From contig CANRNA010000095.1 of NCBI GenBank assembly GCA_947631805.1, positions 1 to 6,764 on the forward strand: 6,764 bases of DNA, read 5' to 3'. This DNA is from an uncultured Oscillospiraceae bacterium (GTDB taxonomy: Bacteria; Bacillota; Clostridia; Oscillospirales; Oscillospiraceae). Below the pieces are notes generated by a model. The model worked only from the letters and a program-made list of their open reading frames with translations. It searched no databases and was not told the origin of the DNA. Below are positions 1 to 6,317 of this stretch, in pieces; positions within the stretch are counted from its first letter, which is position 1, and the number at the start of each line of letters is the position of its first letter. A program made the translations under genes and the position numbers.

Positions 1-789
1 CACCGCGGCCCCCGCCCGCAGCCAGGGCCGCCGACGGTCCGCCGCCCGGCGCAGGGCCCGCTCCAGCTCTCCCGCGTCCCTGTACCGGTCCGCCGGGTCG
101 AACTGGGTGCACCGCTTCACGATGCGGCGCAGAAGAGGCGGCGTCTGGCCCCGGTCCAGGCGGCTCTCCCCGGTGACCAGCTCGTGGAGCAGCACCCCCA
201 TCGCGTACACGTCCGCCCGTGGGTCCGTCTGCCTGTAGCCGAACTGCTCCGGCGGGGCGGAAAAGGCCGAGCCCAACAGGTCCGTGTCCCTGGTGTCCTC
301 GCTGTTGTAAAACCGGGCGATGTCAAAGTCTATCAGCACCAGCTCCCCCTCGGGGGTGCGGATGATGTTCTCCGCCTTGATATCCCGGTGGATGAGCGGG
401 GGCGTGTGGCTGTGGAGCCGTTTCAGGATCCGGCATATCTCCGCCCCCATGGCGGCCGCCTCCCGTGCCGGGACGGTCCCCCGCTTCTGAGCCCAGTCCA
501 GCAGGGTCTGGCCGGGCACATAGGCCCGCAGCAGGTAGTCCGCCCCGCCGCTGCGGAAAAACCGGCGGACGGCGGGAACGCCCTCTCCGCCCAGCGTCTT
601 CAGAAACTCGTACTTCTCCTCCGCGTCATTGGTGGGTCTGGTGGTCCGCTTCAGCACCAGCTGCTCCCCGTCGGTCCGGGACTGGACAAGCAGCGTCTGC
701 CTGTCCTCCGCCTGGCGCAGCAGCGCCACCGGCTCGTATTGTGCCGCCAGCTCCGGCGGCATATACTGCTCCATCCGCTCTGTGTCCAT
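1..789 (-). CDS. Hanks-type serine/threonine protein kinase, 3' end outside window
   Basis: This is the N-terminal part of a eukaryotic-like Ser/Thr kinase, which phosphorylates proteins using ATP. Counting from the inner Met at 774, the visible landmarks are a likely ATP-anchoring Lys in LVLKR (about 42), the catalytic loop HRDIKAEN (129-136), the metal-binding motif as DFD instead of DFG (149-151), the activation-segment end APPEQFG (173-179), and the subdomain IX motif DVYAMG (188-193). The glycine-rich loop is degenerate. After the kinase domain comes an Arg-rich stretch ending in PWLRAGAAV at the window edge, possibly the lead-in to a membrane segment. The start is uncertain: in-frame ATGs lie at 825, 789 and 774. 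The predicted transcript begins near 831, which leaves almost no leader for 825. A GGTGAGG sits directly against the 789 ATG and 15 nt before the 774 ATG, so neither spacing is ideal. It has its own promoter, downstream of the transporter terminator. The kinase call is firm; the target is unknown. Confidence 0.9.
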   Translation of the reverse strand, partial: MDTERMEQYMPPELAAQYEPVALLRQAEDRQTLLVQSRTDGEQLVLKRTTRPTNDAEEKYEFLKTLGGEGVPAVRRFFRSGGADYLLRAYVPGQTLLDWAQKRGTVPAREAAAMGAEICRILKRLHSHTPPLIHRDIKAENIIRTPEGELVLIDFDIARFYNSEDTRDTDLLGSAFSAPPEQFGYRQTDPRADVYAMGVLLHELVTGESRLDRGQTPPLLRRIVKRCTQFDPADRYRDAGELERALRRAADRRRPWLRAGAAV

Positions 790-837
790 CCTCACCAAAC
801 GCCCGCGCCGGGCCGTCCTTTCCATGAGATACGACAC

Positions 838-866
838 ATTATAGCAACACCTATCCTGTCAGTCAA
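838..866 (-). promoter_or_regulatory. Sigma-A-type promoter of the kinase gene
   Basis: Read on the minus strand, the -35 element TTGACT (866-861) is followed by exactly 17 bases and then a perfect TATAAT (843-838). A TGC just before it makes an extended -10. Transcription should begin near 831. That is only about 6 nt before the first in-frame ATG (825) and about 42 nt before the ATG at 789, which favours an internal start codon. The promoter sits just beyond the transporter terminator, so the kinase is probably transcribed independently. Confidence 0.8.
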
Positions 867-880
867 GAAGCCATATCCCA

Positions 881-919
881 AACGAAAAGGCGCCGGGAGG
901 GCGCTGTGCTCTCCCGGCG
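881..919 (-). terminator. Intrinsic terminator of the ABC transporter operon
   Basis: The arms CGCCGGGAG (891-899) and CTCCCGGCG (911-919) form a perfect 9-bp GC-rich stem around an 11-base loop. On the minus strand the stem is followed by CCTTTTCGTTT, a T-rich tail. It lies about 24 bases beyond the ATPase stop codon. The other side lacks a T-tract, so it should act only on minus-strand transcripts. Confidence 0.85.
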
Positions 920-942
920 TTATACAAAGGGGTATGGAACTG

Positions 943-2064
<1,122 letters not shown>

Positions 2065-2085
2065 TTCACTCGTACTCCTTTCAAA

Positions 2086-2946
2086 TCAGCCTTTGACGGC
2101 GCCGCCGGTAACGCCCTCGACGTAGTACTTCTGCAGGCACAGGAACAGGATCGTCACCGGGACCGCCACGATCACGCCGCCCGCGCAGAACGTCGTATAC
2201 ATTCTTGCGATCTGGTCGTTGGTCAGCCAGCTGTACATACCGACAGCCACGTTGTAGCCTGCGGACGTGCCAAAGGCCACATACCGGGCGAACACGAAGT
2301 CGCCCCAGGGTCCCATGAAAGCGGTGAGGATGGTGTAGATGACGATGGGCTTCGACAGGGGGAGAATGATCTTGCACAGCACCTGGAACCGGGTCGCCCC
2401 GTCCACACGGGCCGCCTCGTCAAGGGACTTGGGGATGGTGTCGAAAAAGCCCTTGGACACGTAGTACCCCATGCCGGAGGACGCCACGCCTACCAGGATC
2501 AGGCCCGGAACGGCGTTGGCCTGGGTCAGGCCAAGATCGCTGAGCACCCGGTAGAGGATGATCATGGTGAGCATCCCGGGGAACATGCCCAGAATGAGCA
2601 TGAAGCGCATCAGGGGCCCGCGCATCTTGAAGCGGAAGCGGGACAGGGTGTAGCTCATGCACAGCTGGATGATCGTGATGAGCACCGCCGAGGCCAGGGC
2701 GATGATGAAGGTATTGATATACCAGCGCTTAAAGTCGGAGTTCCAAAGGTTGATGTAGTTTTGCAGCCCCCACTGCTTGGGGATGACGTAGCCCACCTGA
2801 TAGGTGGACTCCACCCGGAAAGACTGGAGGGTGATAAACACGAAGGGGAGCAGCCAGATGACGCTTATGATGGTGAGGATGACATAGATGGAGGTGTTGC
2901 TGACCCGGTTCAGGGTCCGCAGTCCCATGTGGCGTTTTTCATTCAT
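2086..2946 (-). CDS. Sugar ABC importer inner-membrane permease, MalG/GanQ type
   Basis: This is the second membrane subunit of a CUT1 oligosaccharide importer, forming the translocation pore with the larger permease. The protein is 286 residues from the ATG at 2946, or 287 from a GTG at 2949. Residues below are counted from the GTG. There are about six hydrophobic segments, near 20-41, 79-102, 112-134, 147-165, 201-221 and 252-273. The cytoplasmic EAA loop that docks to the ATPase reads DEAARVDGATRF (177-188) and continues to about 201. The C-terminus GVTGGAVKG closely matches the conserved MalG tail. GGAGG at the end of the preceding gene is the ribosome binding site. The ATG shares its A with the upstream TGA stop (TGATG), and the GTG choice would overlap by 4 bases (GTGA); both imply translational coupling. 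Length and topology are normal. Confidence 0.93.
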   Translation of the reverse strand: MNEKRHMGLRTLNRVSNTSIYVILTIISVIWLLPFVFITLQSFRVESTYQVGYVIPKQWGLQNYINLWNSDFKRWYINTFIIALASAVLITIIQLCMSYTLSRFRFKMRGPLMRFMLILGMFPGMLTMIILYRVLSDLGLTQANAVPGLILVGVASSGMGYYVSKGFFDTIPKSLDEAARVDGATRFQVLCKIILPLSKPIVIYTILTAFMGPWGDFVFARYVAFGTSAGYNVAVGMYSWLTNDQIARMYTTFCAGGVIVAVPVTILFLCLQKYYVEGVTGGAVKG

Positions 2947-4484
2947 CACTGGTAATCCTCCTCATTTTTAATAGACGGAAGCACGTTGTAGACCACCAGG
3001 GAGATGAACGCCACCACCACGAACACCATGATGCCTACCACGGACGCCAGATAGTACTGGCTCTCCGCGCCGGTGGTGATCTTGAACAGCCACGTGATCA
3101 GCAGGTCCGTATAGCCCACCGAGCCCGCGGCGCCCGAGGCAGCCGGGTTCGTTGGCGCGCCTCCTGTCAGCAGGTATATCACGTTGAAGTTGTTCATGTT
3201 GCCGGTGAAGCTGGTGAGCAGATAGGGCCCGGTGATGAACAGCATGTAAGGCAGGGTGATCTTTCTGTACTGCTGCCAGGCGTTGGCCCCGTCGATGCGG
3301 GCCGACTCGTAGAGGTCCGCTGGGATATTCATCAAAATGCCGGTGGTGATCAGCATCAGGTAAGGGATGCCCACCCAGATATTGATGATGATGACCGATA
3401 CCCTGGCCCAGGTGGGGTCCTCCCAGAATGGCAGGGGTTGTTTAATAAGCCCCAGATCCAGCAGCGACAGGTTGATAAGGCCGTTCCTGGCGAACATCTT
3501 GGACACGTACAGCAGGGAGATGAACTGGGGGATGGCGACGGTCATGACCAGCACGGTGCGCCACATCTTCTTCAGACGGATGCCCTTCTTGTTGATCATC
3601 ATGGCCACGAACATGCCCAGGAAGTAGTTGGTGAAGGTGGCCAAAAACGCCCATATCAGCGTCCAGGTCAGTATCTCGCCGAAGGTGGCGGAGTAGGACT
3701 GCCCTCCCCCGTTGCCGCCGGTCCAGGACAGCAGCGTGTTGAAGTTGTCAAGGCCCACCCAGGAGAACAGGTTGTTGGAAAAGCCGTTGTGCGCACCGTC
3801 ATAGTTGGTGAAGGCGACCAGCACCATGAACACGATGGGCATGACCGTGAACACCAGTATGCCGGTCATGGGCAGGGCCAGCAGGGTCTTGTAGAACTGC
3901 TCGTCCACCATGGAGCGCAGATCGTCCTTGTCGGACTTGAGCTTCTTGCCGGAGCGCAGGGCCTGCTCGGCCAGCTTGTTCTGCTCCACGTTCACCCGCC
4001 AGGTGTAGATAAAGGCGACGATGAAGAAGATGGTGAGCACGCCGTAGAGCAGGATCTTAAAGGAGTTGTCGTTATAGGCGGTCACATAGGTGTCCAATAC
4101 GGCGTTGTACTCGCTGGTGGGCCCCACCTTGCCCAGGCTGGGCAGCATGCTCATCCAGTAGCCGCCGGTGAACACCATGTAGAAGATGAACACGACCTCA
4201 AACAGCAAAAACAGCAGCCCACGCAGTATCTGGCCGCGGGCCAGGTTGCCGAAGCCCATGATCACGAAGGAGGTCTTCGTCTTCCAGTCCCCCTGGGTGA
4301 AGGTGGTCACGATGTCCTTGCACTCGTTGGCCACACCCTGGGCCGCCTTTTTGATGTAGACGCCGATATTCAGGAAAAAATGTCCGATGGCCCGGGGTAT
4401 CGCCATAAAGAACGCCATCAGCTTATAGAGAAATCTCTGCCCCTTTGAAAGGCGCAGATATTCCAGGTCACTGTATTGTTTCAT
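2946..4484 (-). CDS. Sugar ABC importer inner-membrane permease, MalF/GanP type
   Basis: This is the larger membrane subunit of the importer, 512 residues. The cytoplasmic EAA loop, starting LYESARIDGANAW (391-403) and running to about 414, is the ATPase contact. The conserved IYLLTGGAPTNP (436-447) precedes the last transmembrane region. Hydrophobic segments lie near 84-106, 142-161, 200-225, 271-297, 308-328, 362-385 and 477-499, with a weaker one near 415-428. A cytoplasmic N-terminal extension of about 80 residues, a first transmembrane hairpin and a charged linker (about 165-198) precede the core. This differs from the E. coli MalF layout, whose similar length comes from a large periplasmic loop; it resembles the extended Firmicutes MalF/GanP-type permeases. 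The start ATG has AAGGGGTG (4490-4497) at good spacing. Its stop overlaps the next permease start. A galacto- or malto-oligosaccharide substrate cannot be decided from this protein alone. Confidence 0.93.
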   Translation of the reverse strand: MKQYSDLEYLRLSKGQRFLYKLMAFFMAIPRAIGHFFLNIGVYIKKAAQGVANECKDIVTTFTQGDWKTKTSFVIMGFGNLARGQILRGLLFLLFEVVFIFYMVFTGGYWMSMLPSLGKVGPTSEYNAVLDTYVTAYNDNSFKILLYGVLTIFFIVAFIYTWRVNVEQNKLAEQALRSGKKLKSDKDDLRSMVDEQFYKTLLALPMTGILVFTVMPIVFMVLVAFTNYDGAHNGFSNNLFSWVGLDNFNTLLSWTGGNGGGQSYSATFGEILTWTLIWAFLATFTNYFLGMFVAMMINKKGIRLKKMWRTVLVMTVAIPQFISLLYVSKMFARNGLINLSLLDLGLIKQPLPFWEDPTWARVSVIIINIWVGIPYLMLITTGILMNIPADLYESARIDGANAWQQYRKITLPYMLFITGPYLLTSFTGNMNNFNVIYLLTGGAPTNPAASGAAGSVGYTDLLITWLFKITTGAESQYYLASVVGIMVFVVVAFISLVVYNVLPSIKNEEDYQ

Positions 4485-4503
4485 TATATCACCCCTTCTA
4501 ATG

Positions 4504-4537
4504 AGCTGGCCGGAGCCGAAAAGGACTCCGGCCAGCT
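4504..4537 (-). other. Intercistronic hairpin between binding-protein and permease genes
   Basis: AGCTGGCCGGAG (4504-4515) and CTCCGGCCAGCT (4526-4537) form a perfect 12-bp stem with a 10-base loop. On the minus strand it is followed by CATTAGAAGG rather than a T-tract, so it is a poor terminator. It is better read as an RNA-stabilising or processing element that protects the 3' end of the binding-protein message. That would give more binding protein than permease, the same logic as the malE-malF intergenic hairpins of enteric bacteria. Confidence 0.7.
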
Positions 4538-4558
4538 GCCGCTTATATCAGGTCAGGA

Positions 4559-4577
4559 GAGGGCAGCCAACGCCCTC
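4559..4577 (-). other. Small second intercistronic hairpin
   Basis: GAGGGC (4559-4564) and GCCCTC (4572-4577) form a 6-bp perfect stem with a 7-base loop, 10 bases after the binding-protein stop codon. It has no T-tract. It may add to the 3'-end protection provided by the larger hairpin, but a stem this short could also arise by chance in GC-rich DNA. Confidence 0.35.
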
Positions 4578-4587
4578 GTGCCGGGTA

Positions 4588-6087
4588 TTACTCAGCGGGG
4601 ACCAGCGACACCTCGCCGCTGGCGGCGTCGAGCTGGACATAGTAAGTACCGGCGGCGTCCACCACGAAGTTATCCGCGGGATAAGCCACGTCCCAGGCCT
4701 TGCCCTGGCGGCACTTGAACTCGGTCCCAGCCTCCATCTCAAAGGCCTCGTTGGAAGTCCACACGTCGCCGTCGGCGGTCATGGGCAGGTCGGCATCCCA
4801 GTTGGTGCCAGCCACGGTGCCGATGACGGTGAAGGCGTTGCGGACCTCGTCGGTCATCTCGAACACGGCGGCGATGGAGTCATCATACTTCTGCAGGGCA
4901 GCCATCAGAGCCTCGTCGGAGCCATCGCTGGCCTTGATGTCGGTGGTGATGACCTTGGCGATATCCCACCAGGAGCCGTGGATGTTGGGCTGGGGGATAG
5001 CGTAGGCGTTCTGCTCGCTCAGAGCGACCAGAGCGGGGTTGGAGCAGGCGGGATCCTCAAGAGCGGCCTTGTTGGAGGGGCCCCAGCCCAGACCGCCCTG
5101 ATCGGGATCGGCGGCACGCTGGGTCTGGCACTCTTGGCCGGTGAGGTACTGGGCCAGCTGGTTGAGCGCGGCGCCCTTCACGGCGTCCTCCTGGGGCTTG
5201 ACGCCCAGCAGCTTGCAGCCGCTGTAGGAGCCGATGTGATACTCCTGGCCGTCCACGGTGAAGGAGGGCAGGTCGGCGACGCCGAAGTTGTCACCAAGCT
5301 GCTCCAGGATGGTGGCATAGTTCCAGGTACCGGTGACCACGACAGCGGAGCCGCTGGCGAAGTCGGTGTTAGAGGAGTTCACATAGCAGGGAGAGGAGAC
5401 GATGGAATACAGCCCCTTGGCGGCGATCAGGCCCTTTTCAGAGTTGAAGTCGTCGTCGATGGAGATGAAGTTGCCGTCGTTGTCGGTGATCCAGTCGGAG
5501 TGGCACCCTACGCCGAAGAAGAAGCCGGCGTTGTACCAGGCGTTCTCCAGCTCGAAGGAGAAGTTCTTACCGGCGGCCTCGCAGTCGGCGACCAGCTTCT
5601 CCAGGCTGTCGATATCCTCCTCGGGGATGACGGACTTGTCATAGTACATGAAGTAGCCGTTGTCGGCGGTCAGAGGATAGGCGTAGTAATCGGAGCCGGA
5701 CTGAGCGGCGAGGGTGGAACCGGCGCTGTTGTTGTCCTTCACGAAGGCGGCGGCTCCCTGGCCGAGCTTGGTCAGAGCACCGGCCTGGATGAGCCGGGAC
5801 AGCTGGTCCTGGGCGAAGAAGTACAGGTCGCCGCCCGCGGACACGTCGGTGATCATGTTGGTGGCGGCGTCGGCCTCGCTGACCGGCTCCACGGTGGCGT
5901 TGATGGTGATGCCGAACTCATTGTTGGCGTTGAACGCCTCCACCTGGGAGGTGGTCAGCGCCACGGCGGCGTCCGGCGCCCAGATGGTCACGTCGTACTC
6001 GCCGGCCAGCTCGCTGCTGGCACTGGCGAACGTGCCCATGGACAGCACCATGGCCAGCGCCATAAGGATCGCTAGAAACTTTTTCAT
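4588..6087 (-). CDS. Exported sugar-binding protein of ABC importer with extra C-terminal glycan-binding-like domain
   Basis: This protein captures the oligosaccharide outside the membrane and delivers it to the permeases. It is 499 residues from the ATG at 6087, chosen because GGAGGAAA (6092-6099) lies 7 nt upstream and a signal peptide begins there. Residues 1-23 form a signal peptide with a KK n-region, hydrophobic core and ASA|SS cleavage site. There is no lipobox cysteine. Residues about 30-411 are a CUT1-type extracellular binding domain, with YDVTIWAPD near the start and aromatic-rich patches such as GSWWD (371-375). Residues about 417-499 form a compact second domain (FTVIGTVAGTNWDADLPM onward) described separately. 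Seven cysteines occur after the signal: 169, 195, 234, 291, 320, 348 and 459. It is the first gene of the operon, with its own promoter and a structured leader. A GanS/MalE-like role is well supported. Galacto-oligosaccharide is the preferred substrate guess, from the neighbouring gene. Confidence 0.93.
   Translation of the reverse strand: MKKFLAILMALAMVLSMGTFASASSELAGEYDVTIWAPDAAVALTTSQVEAFNANNEFGITINATVEPVSEADAATNMITDVSAGGDLYFFAQDQLSRLIQAGALTKLGQGAAAFVKDNNSAGSTLAAQSGSDYYAYPLTADNGYFMYYDKSVIPEEDIDSLEKLVADCEAAGKNFSFELENAWYNAGFFFGVGCHSDWITDNDGNFISIDDDFNSEKGLIAAKGLYSIVSSPCYVNSSNTDFASGSAVVVTGTWNYATILEQLGDNFGVADLPSFTVDGQEYHIGSYSGCKLLGVKPQEDAVKGAALNQLAQYLTGQECQTQRAADPDQGGLGWGPSNKAALEDPACSNPALVALSEQNAYAIPQPNIHGSWWDIAKVITTDIKASDGSDEALMAALQKYDDSIAAVFEMTDEVRNAFTVIGTVAGTNWDADLPMTADGDVWTSNEAFEMEAGTEFKCRQGKAWDVAYPADNFVVDAAGTYYVQLDAASGEVSLVPAE
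4591..4839 (-). other. C-terminal SusE/SusF-like domain within the binding protein
   Basis: This segment encodes residues about 417-499. It has the rhythm of SusE/SusF-type starch- or glycan-binding beta-sandwich repeats: an opening VIG..., a W-D...LPMT-DG stretch, AGTEFKCRQGKAWDVAYP (453-470), and a closing AGTYYVQLDAASGEVSLVP (479-497). Tryptophans at 430, 443 and 465 could stack on sugar rings. The match is from memory of the family pattern, not from a search. Standard CUT1 binding proteins end near where this domain begins. Confidence 0.55.
6019..6087 (-). other. Signal peptide of the binding protein, type I-like
   Basis: The encoded residues MKKFLAILMALAMVLSMGTF plus ASA form a classical Sec signal with cleavage predicted after A23. 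No cysteine follows the hydrophobic core, so lipoprotein processing is not predicted. Confidence 0.8.
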
Positions 6088-6091
6088 GTCA

Positions 6092-6099
6092 TTTCCTCC
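6092..6099 (-). promoter_or_regulatory. Ribosome binding site of the binding-protein gene
   Basis: GGAGGAAA lies 7 nt (counted from GGAGG) before the ATG at 6087. It decides this start over an in-frame ATG at 6129, which lies within the leader hairpin zone and would add 14 residues before the signal peptide. Confidence 0.88.
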
Positions 6100-6128
6100 A
6101 ATTTTTTGATTTTGATTTGAATGGGCCA

Positions 6129-6151
6129 TTATCCCCGCATCGCGGGGATAA
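6129..6151 (-). other. Leader hairpin B, proximal to the binding-protein gene
   Basis: TTATCCCCGC (6129-6138) and GCGGGGATAA (6142-6151) form a perfect 10-bp stem with a 3-base loop in the 5' untranslated leader. No T-tract follows it on the minus strand, so simple termination is unlikely. It directly abuts the neighbouring palindrome. Confidence 0.7.
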
Positions 6152-6173
6152 CGAAGGGAGGTACCTCCCTTCG
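6152..6173 (-). other. Leader hairpin A, perfect 22-bp palindrome
   Basis: CGAAGGGAGGT and ACCTCCCTTCG are an uninterrupted inverted repeat. In RNA it can form a 9-bp stem with a GUAC loop, beginning about 12 nt after the predicted transcription start. It could stabilise the 5' end of the message, or serve as a protein-binding site in DNA. Its CCTCC segment is complementary to the GGAGG ribosome binding site downstream. Confidence 0.7.
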
Positions 6174-6191
6174 ACGGCTTTAGCTTTTTAA

Positions 6192-6220
6192 ATTATATCA
6201 GCATTTTTCGTGATTGTCCA
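6192..6220 (-). promoter_or_regulatory. Sigma-A-type promoter of the transporter operon
   Basis: On the minus strand TGGACA (6220-6215) is separated by 17 bases from a perfect TATAAT (6197-6192), which is preceded by TGA to form an extended -10. Transcription should begin near 6185, giving a leader of about 98 nt before the binding-protein ATG. The surrounding bases are AT-rich, in contrast to the coding regions. Confidence 0.8.
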
Positions 6221-6260
6221 CAAATCGTTGCGAATTTTATGGAGCGCATTTTGCACAAAA
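6221..6260 (-). promoter_or_regulatory. Candidate operator sequences upstream of the transporter promoter
   Basis: Two imperfect dyads lie upstream of the -35 box: TTTTG-N2-CAAAA at 6249-6260, and AAATCG-TTG-CGAATTT at about 6222-6237, just next to the -35. They are of the size expected for a LacI-family or activator site. Neither matches the catabolite-repression cre consensus well, and no regulator gene is present in the window, so this is a weak candidate. Confidence 0.3.
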
Positions 6261-6317
6261 AGTCTCATCAAAATTTATTCAATTTTCTTATTCTTTTCCT
6301 GGATGCTCTCTCGCCGC

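Noticed and set aside
3438..4448. 336-residue open frame on the plus strand
   Set aside because: It is antisense to the MalF-type permease, with a His/Gln/Gly-rich composition and no family resemblance.
4504..4537. Intrinsic terminator inside the operon
   Set aside because: The stem is strong but is followed by CATTAGAAGG, not a T-tract, and the permease genes follow with a good ribosome binding site.
4501..6075. 524-residue open frame on the plus strand
   Set aside because: It is antisense to the binding-protein gene, has a low-complexity Gly/Val/Leu composition, and has no ribosome binding site or domain.
6088..6129. Longer binding protein starting at the in-frame ATG at 6129
   Set aside because: This would add 14 polar residues before the signal peptide, lies against hairpin B, and bypasses the strong GGAGG site that serves the ATG at 6087.
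6129..6173. Known riboswitch class or T-box in the leader
   Set aside because: The leader has only two simple stems and is too short for the classes I can recognise. No conserved junction or specifier motif is visible.
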